In this document: piece after piece, positions 25,286 to 34,686 of the stretch
Layout of the letters: every line of letters starts with the position of its first letter
Numbering within the stretch: the first letter of the stretch is position 1
Source of the DNA: Mycobacterium sp. E796
GTDB taxonomy: Bacteria > Actinomycetota > Actinomycetes > Mycobacteriales > Mycobacteriaceae
Assembly: GCF_001672815.1 (NCBI RefSeq)
Contig: NZ_LZKK01000262.1
Location: forward strand, 1-38,955
Length of the DNA: 38,955 nt
Direction of reading: 5' to 3'
The notes under the pieces: model-generated
Databases searched by the model: none
Seen by the model: the letters and a program-made list of their open reading frames with translations, nothing else
What the model was told of the DNA's origin: nothing
Position numbers and translations under genes: made by a program

Positions 25286-26130
25286 CCGACGCCGCGCGCG
25301 AGCCCGGATGGCTGGCCGCCCTCGGGCCCAGGCTGGTCGCCACCACCCGGAGGCTGGGTGAACAGACCGAGTTCTACGGCAGGTCGTTGGCCGCCACGGC
25401 CGAGGCGGTGCGGCGCTACCCCGGCGAAGTGCTGCGGCTGATCGCGGAGATGGGCATGGGCACGGGCGCGCTGGCGGTGATCGGCGGGACCGTGGGCATC
25501 ATCGGGTTCCTGACGCTGACCACCGGTGCCCTCGTCGCGGTGCAGGGCTACGACACGTTGTCCAACATCGGTGTCGAGGCGCTGACCGGATTCCTCTCGG
25601 CGTTCTTCAACGTGCGCATGATCGCGCCGTGCACGGCCGGTGTGGCCCTGGCGGCCACCATCGGCGCGGGCACGACCGCCCAGCTCGGCGCGATGCGCAT
25701 CAACGAGGAGATCGACGCGCTGGAAGTGATGGGCATCCGCGCGATCACCTATCTGTCGTCGACACGGATCATCGCCGGTGTCCTCGTGGTCATTCCGCTG
25801 TACGCGGTCGCCGTGCTGATGTCGTTCATCGCCGCCAAGTTCGGCACCATCTACATCTACGGGCAGTCGCGCGGCGTGTACGAGCACTACTTCTCCACGT
25901 TCCTGCGGCCCACCGACCTGTTCTGGTCGTTCCTGGCCGCGCTGACGATGGCCACGGGTGTGATGGTCGTGCACACCTACTATGGTTTCACCGCGACGGG
26001 CGGTCCCGCCGGCGTGGGGGAGGCCGTCGGTCGTTCGGTGCGGTCGTCGATGATCGTCACCGCCTTTGTCTGCCTGATGATTTCGTTGTCCGTCTACGGG
26101 CAATCCGGCAACTTCAACCTGTCGGGATGA
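25282..26130 (+). CDS. yrbEB: YrbE family ABC permease, second of pair
   Basis: The partner permease, 282 residues, probably forming a heterodimer with the preceding product in the inner membrane. After a cytoplasmic N-terminus of about 70 residues (with EQTEFYGRSL) come the hydrophobic helices. The coupling signature is GAMRINEEIDALEVMGIR. GPAGVGEAVGRSVRSS near the end matches the family. The start is GTG in a GTGA overlap with the preceding stop; longer in-frame extensions overlap the first permease and are rejected. MceA follows after four bases. Confidence 0.92.
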   Translation: MTDAAREPGWLAALGPRLVATTRRLGEQTEFYGRSLAATAEAVRRYPGEVLRLIAEMGMGTGALAVIGGTVGIIGFLTLTTGALVAVQGYDTLSNIGVEALTGFLSAFFNVRMIAPCTAGVALAATIGAGTTAQLGAMRINEEIDALEVMGIRAITYLSSTRIIAGVLVVIPLYAVAVLMSFIAAKFGTIYIYGQSRGVYEHYFSTFLRPTDLFWSFLAALTMATGVMVVHTYYGFTATGGPAGVGEAVGRSVRSSMIVTAFVCLMISLSVYGQSGNFNLSG

Positions 26131-26134
26131 CGGC

Positions 26135-27403
26135 ATGAGCAATCACCGAGACGATGGCTCTCGCGCGCGAAATAGGGTCCGCAGCAGCAGGATCGACCCG
26201 ATCTGGTGGGCGCCGACGCTGTTCGTCGTCGTCGGGATATTGGTTGTGCTGACCGCGGCGTCGTTCTCCGGCAAGTTCCAGGAGTTCATCCCGCTCACGC
26301 TGGTGTCCGACCGCGCGGGCCTGGTGATGGAACCGGGCGCCAAGGTCAAGCTGCGCGGGGTGCAGGTCGGACAGGTGGCATCGATCGGCACCGACGTGAA
26401 AGCCGCCCAGCTGCAATTGAAGATGCAACCGGGTCCGTTCAAATACCTGCCGAGCAACCTCGAGGCGGAGATCAAATCGACCACCGCGTTTGGGTCCAAA
26501 TACGTCGACCTGATCGTGCCCGACCACGCCAGCGCCACACCGCTCAAGCCCGGCGCGGTGCTGCGCTCCCGGAACGTCACCGTGGAAGTCAACACGGTGT
26601 TCGAGAATCTCCAAGCCGTGGTCAAGGCCCTGGATCCCGCCAAGCTGAACGCGATCCTGTCGGCGTTCGCGGAGTCGGTGCGCGGCAAGGGTGAACGGAT
26701 CGGGGAGGCGATCACCGACGCGAACAACCTGTTGCTGACCGTCAACCCGCGGATGGACACCATCCACACCGACTGGCGGCTGTTCGGCAAGACGACGGCC
26801 GCCTATTCCACTGCGGCGCAGGATATTCTGTCGATCCTCGACTCGGCGACAACCAGCAGCACCACCCTGACCGAAAACCAGCGGTCACTCGATTCGCTGC
26901 TGTTGTCGGCGGCTGGTTTCAGCCAGACAGGCATCAACGTCATCGGCAGAAGCGAGGCCAACATCGTCCGGTCTTTCAACCTGGTCGATCCGACCACTGC
27001 CCTGCTGAACAAGTACTCACCGACCTTCACGTGCCTGTTCCAGGGTGCGCAATGGTATGTGGACCACGGCGGCCGGGACGCGTTGGGTGGCAACGGCTAT
27101 TCGGTCATCCTCGACTCCGCGCTGCTGTTCGGTGACGACCCGTACCGCTACCCAAGACACCTCCCCAAGGTCAACGCCACGGGCGGTCCCGGCGGCAAGC
27201 CCAGTTGCGGTTCGCTGCCCGACCCGAGCGCGAACTTCCCGGTGCGCGCGCTCGTCACCGACACGGGTTGGGGCGCCGCGCCCGACGAGATCCGCACCAA
27301 TGTGGCGGCCGGAAATCCGTGGTGGGCCAACTGGTTCCCGACCACCAAGAACCCGCCCGAAGCGCCCCACTACTGGTATCGCGGGGGGCGGCCACCGCCA
27401 TGA
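26135..27403 (+). CDS. mceA: MceA family protein
   Basis: The first of six Mce proteins that assemble into a tunnel for lipids across the periplasm. It has 422 residues: an N-terminal membrane anchor (about 28-46), then the MCE domain (about 50-135, with AGLVMEPGAKVKLRGVQVGQV). A long helical needle region (about 150-300) and a Cys-containing C-terminal domain (FTCLFQGAQWYVDHGG) complete it. The NPWWANWFPTT segment and a Pro-rich end are seen. It overlaps mceB in an ATGA junction. The lipid handled is unknown; mce1 and mce4 in M. tuberculosis import fatty acids and cholesterol respectively. Confidence 0.93.
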   Translation: MSNHRDDGSRARNRVRSSRIDPIWWAPTLFVVVGILVVLTAASFSGKFQEFIPLTLVSDRAGLVMEPGAKVKLRGVQVGQVASIGTDVKAAQLQLKMQPGPFKYLPSNLEAEIKSTTAFGSKYVDLIVPDHASATPLKPGAVLRSRNVTVEVNTVFENLQAVVKALDPAKLNAILSAFAESVRGKGERIGEAITDANNLLLTVNPRMDTIHTDWRLFGKTTAAYSTAAQDILSILDSATTSSTTLTENQRSLDSLLLSAAGFSQTGINVIGRSEANIVRSFNLVDPTTALLNKYSPTFTCLFQGAQWYVDHGGRDALGGNGYSVILDSALLFGDDPYRYPRHLPKVNATGGPGGKPSCGSLPDPSANFPVRALVTDTGWGAAPDEIRTNVAAGNPWWANWFPTTKNPPEAPHYWYRGGRPPP

Positions 27404-28431
27404 GACGACGGAAGATGTCCGCCATCCTCGCGCGCGTTGCCCTGTTCACGGCGGTCTGCCTGGTGTTCACGTTTACTTTGATCGCCGTGTTCGGCCAGCT
27501 GCGCTTCGAGGACCGCACCGGCTACCAGGCCGTCTTCACGAACATATCCGGCCTGAAGTCCGGCAACTTCGTGCGTATTGCCGGGGTCGAGGTCGGCAAG
27601 GTCGGCGACCTCACGCTGCACCGCGACGGCACCGTCACCGTCGGGTTCGCCGTGGACAAGGGCGTGCGGCTCACCGACGGCACCAAGGCCGTCGTGCGCT
27701 ACGAAAACCTGATCGGGGACCGTTATCTCGCGCTCGAAGACGGGCCCGGGTCCCCCCGGCGCCTACCGGCGGGCGCGACGATTCCGCTGGCGCGAACGTC
27801 GCCCGCCCTCGACATCGACGCGCTGATCGGGGGCTTCCGGCCGTTGTTCCGGGCGCTGGATCCCGACCAGGTCAACGCCCTGTCCGGCGAGTTGCTGCGC
27901 ATCTTCCAGGGGCAGGGCGGCACCCTGGCCTCGGTGCTGGCGCAGACCTCGATGCTGACGTCGACCCTGGCTGGGCGCAGCGAACTGATCGGCGAGCTAA
28001 TCACCAACCTGAACACCGTTTTGCACACCTTCGGCACCCGCGATCGCGAGTTCTCGGACGGCCTGGACAAGCTCTCGCAGTTCGTCAACGGCCTGGCGCA
28101 GCGCAGGGACGACATCTCCACGGGGCTGGCCTACATCAACGCGGCGGCCGGGTCGGTCGCCGACCTGCTCGTCCAGGCGCGCCAGCCGATCAAGGACGTG
28201 GTACACGAGACCGACCGGATGTCGGGGCAGGTGATGTCCGACCGTGACTATTTCGACAACCTGCTCAAGCAGCTTCCCGACATCTACCAGGTGCTGTCCC
28301 GGCAGGGCCTGAACGGCGACTATTTCGGCTTCTACTTCTGCGAAGTGTTGCTCAAGCTCAACGGCAAGGGCGGCAACCCCATCTTCGTCAAGCTGTTCGG
28401 TCAGCCCAGCGGGCGGTGCACGCCGCAATGA
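27400..28431 (+). CDS. mceB: MceB family protein
   Basis: A 343-residue Mce protein: anchor helix (about 12-30, VALFTAVCLVFTFTLIAVF), the MCE domain (about 38-120, with NISGLKSGNFVRIAGVEVGKV), then a helical region. It ends in the family features GDYFGFYFCEVLLKL and SGRCTPQ. There is no lipobox. The ATG overlaps the mceA stop and the last codons overlap mceC. Earlier in-frame starts lie inside mceA and are rejected. Confidence 0.93.
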   Translation: MRRRKMSAILARVALFTAVCLVFTFTLIAVFGQLRFEDRTGYQAVFTNISGLKSGNFVRIAGVEVGKVGDLTLHRDGTVTVGFAVDKGVRLTDGTKAVVRYENLIGDRYLALEDGPGSPRRLPAGATIPLARTSPALDIDALIGGFRPLFRALDPDQVNALSGELLRIFQGQGGTLASVLAQTSMLTSTLAGRSELIGELITNLNTVLHTFGTRDREFSDGLDKLSQFVNGLAQRRDDISTGLAYINAAAGSVADLLVQARQPIKDVVHETDRMSGQVMSDRDYFDNLLKQLPDIYQVLSRQGLNGDYFGFYFCEVLLKLNGKGGNPIFVKLFGQPSGRCTPQ

Positions 28432-29600
28432 AGCTACCCAAGATGAAGCCGCTCGCGGGACGGAGCCCCGTCACCATCGGCGTGATCGGCACCGCGGTCC
28501 TGGTGTGCGTGACCGTCGCGGCCTTCCAGTACGACAAGTTGCCATTCGTCAAGAACACCAACGACTATGCGGCCTACTTCTCCGAGGCGGGCGGCATCAA
28601 AACCGGTAGCACCGTCCGGGTTTCGGGCATGGGAGTCGGCAGGGTCTCCGACATCCGCCTGGAGGGCACCAAGGTCCGGGTGGGCTTCACCGTCCGCAAA
28701 GCCATCGAGCTGGGCGACCGAACCGAAGCCGCGATCAAGACCGAGACGGTGCTGGGCAGCAAGATGCTCGAGCTCACCTCGCGCGGCGACGGACGGCTGA
28801 ACGGCCCCATCCCGCTGGAACGCACCCACTCGCCCTACGACCTTCCCGACGCGCTGGGTGACCTGACGACGACGATCAGCGGGCTCGATACGGCCCAATT
28901 GTCCTCGGCGCTAACGACGTTGGCCAACACCTTCAAGGAGACCCCGGCCGACCTCAAACCTGCGCTGCAGGGCGTCGCCCGGTTCTCCGAGACCCTCAAC
29001 CACCGCGACGCGCAGCTGCGCAGCCTGTTGGGCAACGCCAACAAGGTCTCCGGCGTGCTCGGCAAGCGAAGCCAGCAGATCGCCACCCTGGTGGCCGATT
29101 CCAACGCGCTGCTCGCCGCGCTGCTGGACGAACGGGATTCCCTCGACGCGCTGATGAACAACATCACGGCGGTGTCGCACCAGATTTCGGGGCTGGTCGA
29201 CGACAACCGGACCCAGCTCAAGCCCGCCCTCGACAAGCTCAACGGGGTGCTCGAGGTGCTGGACAACCGCAAGGAAGACCTGCAGAAGACTCTGCCGAAG
29301 TTCAAACGCTACGCGATGTCGTTCGGTGAATGCCTCGGCTCGGGGCCGTTTTTCAAGGCCTACGTGGCCAACCTGATCCCCGGGCAGATAAGTGGACCGA
29401 CGATCGACGCGCGGATGTATGACCGGTTCCTGGATCCCAACCAGGGGCTGCCGTCGGAGTCGGTGGACCCGCCGACCGGCAGCCCGCCCGTGCCGCCGGA
29501 GAACGCGCCGCATCCCATCTGGTCGCAACCGCCCTCCCCGGGCCCCGCGCCGGGCCCACCGCCAGAGCTCGCTCCCGCGGATGCGGGGAGACAGCGATGA
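28428..29600 (+). CDS. mceC: MceC family protein
   Basis: A 390-residue Mce protein. The anchor lies at about 15-33. The MCE domain (about 45-125) carries SEAGGIKTGSTVRVSGMGVGRV. The helical part has many heptad-like Leu/Asn patterns (SGLVDDNRTQLKPALDKLNGV), followed by FGECLGSGPFFKAYVANL and a Pro-rich tail of about 50 residues. The ATG at 28428 overlaps the mceB stop; a GTG four codons earlier is possible but less likely. Confidence 0.93.
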   Translation: MKLPKMKPLAGRSPVTIGVIGTAVLVCVTVAAFQYDKLPFVKNTNDYAAYFSEAGGIKTGSTVRVSGMGVGRVSDIRLEGTKVRVGFTVRKAIELGDRTEAAIKTETVLGSKMLELTSRGDGRLNGPIPLERTHSPYDLPDALGDLTTTISGLDTAQLSSALTTLANTFKETPADLKPALQGVARFSETLNHRDAQLRSLLGNANKVSGVLGKRSQQIATLVADSNALLAALLDERDSLDALMNNITAVSHQISGLVDDNRTQLKPALDKLNGVLEVLDNRKEDLQKTLPKFKRYAMSFGECLGSGPFFKAYVANLIPGQISGPTIDARMYDRFLDPNQGLPSESVDPPTGSPPVPPENAPHPIWSQPPSPGPAPGPPPELAPADAGRQR

Positions 29601-30937
29601 GTCGCCGTACGCTGCAGACGGTGACCGGCATCAGCCTGGTCGCCACGCTCGTCGTGGCGTCGTTCCTCGTTGGCGCCAAGTTGCTGAGGCAGGCCGAAAG
29701 GAATACGTACACCGCCTATTTCGCGGAGGCGAACGGCCTGTTCGTCGGCGACGAGATCCGTATCCTCGGCGTCGCGGTGGGCGTGGTGGACAGGATCGAG
29801 CCACAGCCCGCCAGCTCCAAAGTGACCTTCTCGGTGGACAAGCAGTACGCGGTCCCGGCCGATGCCCGCGCGGCGATCCTGTCGCCGTCGCTGGTGACCT
29901 CGCGGGCGATCCAGCTCGTCCCGGCGTACTCCGGCGGCCCCAAGCTGAGCCCCGGCGCGTCGATTCCCCTGAGCCGCACCGCGGTTCCCGTCGAATGGGA
30001 CGACTTCCGCAGGCAGCTGGAGAAGCTGACCGAGGCGCTGCAGCCCACCGCCCCGGACGGGGTGAACTCGCTCGGCGAGTTCATCAACTCCGGCGCCGAC
30101 AACGTTCGCGGCGAGGGCGACACGGCCCGCGACACCGTATTGAAGCTGTCCGAGGCGATTTCGGCGCTGGGCGATCACGCCGACGACATCTTCAGCACCG
30201 TGCGCAATCTGCAGCTGCTGGTGTCGGCGCTGCACTCCAGCAGCGATCTGCTCGCCTCGTTCAACCAGAACCTGGGCAGCGTGACGACGGTGCTGTCGAA
30301 CACCCCCAACGAGGTGGCGAACGCGGTGAAGGGCCTCGATGGGGCGCTGACTGACCTGCGCGACTTCCTGTCCGAGAACCGGGAAGCCATTGGCGTCACG
30401 TCCGACCGGCTGGCTTCCATCACCACGGCGCTGAACGACAGCCGCGCCGACGTCAAACAGATTCTGCACATCGCCCCGACCGTCTTTCAGAACTTCCTGA
30501 ACATCTATCAGCCGGCGCAGAGCGCCATGACCGGCATCATGGCGCTCAACAACTTCGCCGACATCCCGCAATGGATCTGCAGCTCGATCGAGGCGGCCTC
30601 CCGGCTGCGCCTGGACCGCGTGTCGAAGCTGTGCCTGCAATACATCAACCCGATCATCAAAAACCGCATCTACAACTACCTTCCGTTCGGTCTGAACCCG
30701 TTCGTCGGGACGCAGGCCCGGCCGAACGAAATCACCTACAGCGAGGACCGGTTGCGGCCGGGCTACACGCCCCCCGAAGCGCCGCCGGATGCCGCGCCGC
30801 CCCAGCCGCCTGCACCCGCCGAGCAGCCGGCGCCCACCGAGGCACCACCGCCCGGCGAGGCGCCACCGCCGCCGAACGGCACGGTCGACTCGACGCAAGT
30901 GCTGCGTGACCTGATGCTTCCGACGGGGACATCATGA
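29597..30937 (+). CDS. mceD: MceD family protein
   Basis: A 446-residue Mce protein with an anchor at about 9-27 and the MCE domain at about 35-120 (AEANGLFVGDEIRILGVAVGVV). The helical region is followed by QWICSSIEAASRLRLDRVSKLC, a typical MceD C-terminal Cys region. The last 60 residues are almost only Pro, Ala, Glu and Gly, as in other MceD proteins. It overlaps both neighbours by four bases. Confidence 0.93.
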   Translation: MSRRTLQTVTGISLVATLVVASFLVGAKLLRQAERNTYTAYFAEANGLFVGDEIRILGVAVGVVDRIEPQPASSKVTFSVDKQYAVPADARAAILSPSLVTSRAIQLVPAYSGGPKLSPGASIPLSRTAVPVEWDDFRRQLEKLTEALQPTAPDGVNSLGEFINSGADNVRGEGDTARDTVLKLSEAISALGDHADDIFSTVRNLQLLVSALHSSSDLLASFNQNLGSVTTVLSNTPNEVANAVKGLDGALTDLRDFLSENREAIGVTSDRLASITTALNDSRADVKQILHIAPTVFQNFLNIYQPAQSAMTGIMALNNFADIPQWICSSIEAASRLRLDRVSKLCLQYINPIIKNRIYNYLPFGLNPFVGTQARPNEITYSEDRLRPGYTPPEAPPDAAPPQPPAPAEQPAPTEAPPPGEAPPPPNGTVDSTQVLRDLMLPTGTS

Positions 30938-32055
30938 GACGCGCGATGGTGGCGGCGCTGTGCCTCGCCTGCCTCGCCGCGGTGTCGGGCTGCGGATGGA
31001 AGGGCCTGAATTCGTTCACCCTGCCCGGCACCGCCGGCGGGGGGCCCGGCTCCTACACCATCCAGGCGCAAATGCCCGACGTGGCAACCATTCAGGAGAA
31101 CACCCGGGTGCGCGTCGACGACGTCAACATCGGCAACGTGACCAAGATCGAGCTCCAGGATTGGCACGCGCTGGTCACCATGCGGATCAACGGCGACGTT
31201 AGGCTGCCGGCCAATTCGACCGCGAAGCTCGGGCAGACCAGCCTGCTGGGCTCGATGCACATCGAACTCGCACCTCCCAAAGACGAGCCGCCCGTGGGTG
31301 AACTGAAAAACGGTTCGGTCATCCCGCTGCCGCGCGCGAGCACGTATCCGACCACCGAGCAGACCCTGGCCTCGGTGTCAATCCTGCTCAACGGCGGCGG
31401 GCTAGGTCAGCTGCAGGAAATCACCCAGGCACTCGCCAAGGCCTTCGCGGGCCGCGAGAACGACATGCGCAGCCTGCTCGGCCAGCTCGACCAGTTCATC
31501 GCCGGCACCAACGCCCAGACCGACGACATCATCGCCGCCTCCGAGAACCTCAACTCGCTGGCGGGCCAGGTCGCCGACAAAGACCCCGTCGTCGACAAGG
31601 CGTTGAACACCGTTCCGAAAGCGCTTGCGGTACTTGCCGAGGAGCGCACTAAGATTGCCGATGCCATCGACCAACTCGGCAAGTTCAGTGCGCTCGCGGC
31701 GGACACGATCCACCAGAGCAGGGAATCCCTGGTGAACAACCTGCGCAACATCGCGCCGGTGCTGCGGTCGTTGGCCGATGCCGGGCCGTCGCTCACCAGG
31801 GGCTTGGACGGCCTGGTGGCCTACCCGTGGCCGGCGTCCACCGTGCGCAACTGGTTCCGTGGTGACTACGCCAACCTCACCCTGGTGGTCGACCTCACCT
31901 TGAGCCGTATCGACCAAGGGCTGTTCACCGGCTCCCGGTGGGAGGGCAATCTCACCCAGCTCGAACTGCAGTGGGGACGCACCATCGGCATGCAGCCCAG
32001 CCCGGTCACGGGGGGCAACCCGCTGACCTATCCGTATCACTTCGGGGGATACTGA
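30934..32055 (+). CDS. mceE: MceE family lipoprotein
   Basis: A 373-residue Mce lipoprotein (LprK/LprN type). The signal peptide ends in the lipobox AVSGC with Cys20. The MCE domain (about 38-115) reads MPDVATIQENTRVRVDDVNIGNV. The helical part is followed by AYPWPASTVRNWFRGDYANL and a short tail. In the six-protein assembly this subunit is held by lipid rather than by a membrane helix. It overlaps mceD and shares a base with the mceF start. Confidence 0.94.
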   Translation: MRRAMVAALCLACLAAVSGCGWKGLNSFTLPGTAGGGPGSYTIQAQMPDVATIQENTRVRVDDVNIGNVTKIELQDWHALVTMRINGDVRLPANSTAKLGQTSLLGSMHIELAPPKDEPPVGELKNGSVIPLPRASTYPTTEQTLASVSILLNGGGLGQLQEITQALAKAFAGRENDMRSLLGQLDQFIAGTNAQTDDIIAASENLNSLAGQVADKDPVVDKALNTVPKALAVLAEERTKIADAIDQLGKFSALAADTIHQSRESLVNNLRNIAPVLRSLADAGPSLTRGLDGLVAYPWPASTVRNWFRGDYANLTLVVDLTLSRIDQGLFTGSRWEGNLTQLELQWGRTIGMQPSPVTGGNPLTYPYHFGGY

Positions 32056-33533
32056 TGCTGCGCCTGAACCGCCGCACCTGGATCCAGCTGTCGATGTTGA
32101 CGCTGGTGACCGTGCTTTCTTGTGGCGCAATGGCTTTCAACTTCATGAAGCTGCCCGCCACGCTGTTCGGGATCGGCGAATACAACGTCTCGGTCGACCT
32201 GCCGCAGTCGGGTGGGCTCTACCAGACCTCCGTTGTCACCTACCGCGGCACCGACGTGGGCCAGGTCAAGTCGGTCGAGGTCACCGCCACCGGGGTGCGT
32301 GCGGTTCTCGCCCTGAGATCCGGGGTCAAGGTGCCCTCCGACGTCGAGGCGTCGGTGCACAGCCGCTCGGCGATCGGCGAGCAATACATCGAGCTGACCC
32401 CGCGGCCGGGCAAGGAAGGAGAACACTCGCGGTCGCTGGCCTCGGGCGACGTCATCCCCGCCGGCCGCGTCGACGTACCCGTCGACATCGGGCACCTGCT
32501 CGACCTGACCAACCATGCGCTGCAGGCGATTCCGCGGGACAACCTGCACACGGTGATCGACGAGACCAACCGCGCGGTTAGCGGTCTCGGGCCGGAGTTG
32601 TCGCGGATCGTCGACGGGTCCACCGCGCTGGCCATCGCCGGGGGCCGCACCGCCGACCCGCTGGCCGCCCTGATCGACCAGTCCCCGGCGGTGCTGAACT
32701 CCCAGGTGCAGACTGCGGACGACATCGCCACCTGGGCCAATCGCACGGCGGCCATCACGGCACAGTTCAAGGCGCAAGACGCGGCCCTGCGAGACCTGTT
32801 GACGCAGGGCACTTCCGGGCTCGAGGAAGGCCGCGCCCTGTTCGACCGGGTCGCGCCGGCGGTGCCGGTGTTGTTCGCCAACCTGGTCAGCCTCGGTGAC
32901 ATCGCCGTCGTGTACCGCCACGACATCGAACAACTGCTCGTGCTGTTCCCCCAAGGCATCGCGGCCATGGCGGCCATCGTCGTGCCCAGCTCCAATACCA
33001 AGCAGGAGTACCGGGGCGCCCAGTTGGACTTCAACCTGAACATCAACCTGCCGCCGCCGTGCACGACGGGCTATCTCCCGCCGACCCAGCGCCGCTCACC
33101 GGCCAGCGTCGACGCGCCGGACCGTCCCGCCGCGGACCTGTTCTGCCGAGTGCCGCAAGACTCCGAGTTCAATGTCCGTGGTGTGCGCAACATTCCGTGC
33201 GAGGCCAAGCCATGGAAGCGGGCGCCCACCGTCGAGCTGTGTGAAAGCGACGAGGAGTATGTGCCGCTCAACGATGGCTACAACTGGAAGGGGGACCCCA
33301 ACGCCACCTACAGCGGGCAGGGTGTCCCGATGTATCCGCCGGGACAAGACCCGCGTCTGCCCCCGCCGCGGGGCACCGCGCCCCCGGCACCGGCGCCGCC
33401 GCCGCTCGCCGTCGCGACCTACGACCCCGCCACCGGCGACTACGTGGGGCCCGACGGACACCGTTACACCGAAGCCGATTTGGCGCACCCTCGCGCCAAG
33501 AACTGGCAATCGCTTCTAGTCCCGACGCCGTAA
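32055..33533 (+). CDS. mceF: MceF family protein
   Basis: The last of the six Mce proteins, 492 residues. The anchor is at about 10-30 and the MCE domain at about 38-120 (SGGLYQTSVVTYRGTDVGQV). A helical region follows. The C-terminal third has PPPCTTGYLPPTQRRSP, DLFCRVPQDSEFNVRG and PGVPMYPPGQ-like GVPMYPPGQD, all usual in MceF. The ATG at 32055 lies in a TGATG junction with mceE. The next gene begins 17 bases after the stop. Confidence 0.94.
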   Translation: MLRLNRRTWIQLSMLTLVTVLSCGAMAFNFMKLPATLFGIGEYNVSVDLPQSGGLYQTSVVTYRGTDVGQVKSVEVTATGVRAVLALRSGVKVPSDVEASVHSRSAIGEQYIELTPRPGKEGEHSRSLASGDVIPAGRVDVPVDIGHLLDLTNHALQAIPRDNLHTVIDETNRAVSGLGPELSRIVDGSTALAIAGGRTADPLAALIDQSPAVLNSQVQTADDIATWANRTAAITAQFKAQDAALRDLLTQGTSGLEEGRALFDRVAPAVPVLFANLVSLGDIAVVYRHDIEQLLVLFPQGIAAMAAIVVPSSNTKQEYRGAQLDFNLNINLPPPCTTGYLPPTQRRSPASVDAPDRPAADLFCRVPQDSEFNVRGVRNIPCEAKPWKRAPTVELCESDEEYVPLNDGYNWKGDPNATYSGQGVPMYPPGQDPRLPPPRGTAPPAPAPPPLAVATYDPATGDYVGPDGHRYTEADLAHPRAKNWQSLLVPTP

Positions 33534-33550
33534 GCATTCGAAGGAGCAAC

Positions 33551-34096
33551 ATGGCCGAAGACACCCAAGAACCCGAGAACCGGCTCGCGCGCTGGCGGCG
33601 CCGGGCCACCCCCCGGCTCTCGCGCGCCGCAACGGCATTCGTGGCCGCCGCCGCGGTGGTGGCGGCGCTGGCCGGATTGGCCGGCTGGCTGGGCTACCGG
33701 GCCTACGAGAAGCACGAGGCCAACACCAAGCGCGACTTGTTCGTTCAGGTCGCGCGCCAGGGCGCGGTGAACCTCACTACCATCAACTACGCCCAGGTCG
33801 ACGCCGACGTGCAACGCATCCTCGACCTGTCCACCGGGGCGTTCCGCGACGACTTCGAGCAGCGGTCCAAGCCGTTCGTCGAGGTCGTCAAGGCGGCGCA
33901 GTCCAAATCGGAAGGCACCGTTACCGATGCCGGCCTGGAATCCGAGCGGGGCGACTCCGCGCAGGTCCTGGTCGCGGTCGCGGTCAAGTCCCGGACCGCC
34001 GGCGGCGAGGAGGCGCCGCGGGAATGGCGGATGCGAATCGAGGTCCGGTCCGTCGGTGACGACGCAAAGGTGTCGAACGTGGTGTTCGTGCCATGA
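33551..34096 (+). CDS. Mce-associated membrane protein, first
   Basis: A 181-residue accessory protein of the kind found after most mce operons (Mam/Mas). A charged cytoplasmic N-terminus is followed by one membrane helix (about 28-50, FVAAAAVVAALAGLAGWLGY). An outer domain contains NLTTINYAQVDADVQRILDLSTGAFRDDF, the family signature (shown in parts: NLTTINYAQVDADVQRIL, then DLSTGAFRDDF). Such proteins have been reported to stabilise Mce complexes. AAGGAG lies six bases before the ATG. It overlaps the next gene by four bases. Confidence 0.88.
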   Translation: MAEDTQEPENRLARWRRRATPRLSRAATAFVAAAAVVAALAGLAGWLGYRAYEKHEANTKRDLFVQVARQGAVNLTTINYAQVDADVQRILDLSTGAFRDDFEQRSKPFVEVVKAAQSKSEGTVTDAGLESERGDSAQVLVAVAVKSRTAGGEEAPREWRMRIEVRSVGDDAKVSNVVFVP

Positions 34097-34686
34097 CGAC
34101 ACTGCGCGACGACATCGAGGCCACCGCCACCGACGAGGACGTGGAGCCTGCGGCGGAAGACGAGACTGTAGAGGAAGATTCGGAAGCGCCCGAGAGGCGG
34201 CGCATCAACTGGTCGCGCGTCTTCGCCCGGGGCATGTTGCCCGCGATCGCGCTGGTGCTGGCGCTGGGAGCGGGCTATTTCAAGTGGGTGGTCGGATCGG
34301 CCGACGACTTGGCGCGGGCCCGTGCCGAGTCGGTGCGGGTGGCCAGCGAAGACGCGGTGGTTCTGTTGTCCTATAAGGCGGATTCGGTGGAGAAGGATCT
34401 CGCCGCGGCGCGCGAACGGCTGACCGGCGAGTTCAAGGACGCCTACACCGAACTGACCCGCCAGGTCGTCATTCCGGGCGCGAAGGAGAAGCACATCTCC
34501 TCGGTGGCGAAAGTCAATGCGGCGGCCTCGGTTTCGGCTTCGGCCAACCACGCCGTGGTGCTGGCGTTCGTCGACCAAACCGTCACCATCGGCAGCGGCG
34601 CCCCCACGGATACCCAACCCGTCGTGCGGGTCACGCTGGACAAGGTCGACGGCCGATGGCTGGTCTCGCGGTTCGATCCGGTGTGA
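34093..34686 (+). CDS. Mce-associated membrane protein, second
   Basis: A 197-residue relative of the preceding protein. An acidic cytoplasmic N-terminus of about 40 residues is followed by a membrane helix (about 46-66, ARGMLPAIALVLALGAGYF) and a SnoaL/NTF2-like outer domain. Signatures are VVLLSYKADSVEKDLAAARERL (in parts: VVLLSYKADSVEKD, LAAARERL), LTGEFKDAYTEL and VDGRWLVSRFDPV at the end. It is likely to pair with the first accessory protein at the Mce machine. The stop overlaps the ATG of the CAP gene. Confidence 0.88.
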   Translation: MTTLRDDIEATATDEDVEPAAEDETVEEDSEAPERRRINWSRVFARGMLPAIALVLALGAGYFKWVVGSADDLARARAESVRVASEDAVVLLSYKADSVEKDLAAARERLTGEFKDAYTELTRQVVIPGAKEKHISSVAKVNAAASVSASANHAVVLAFVDQTVTIGSGAPTDTQPVVRVTLDKVDGRWLVSRFDPV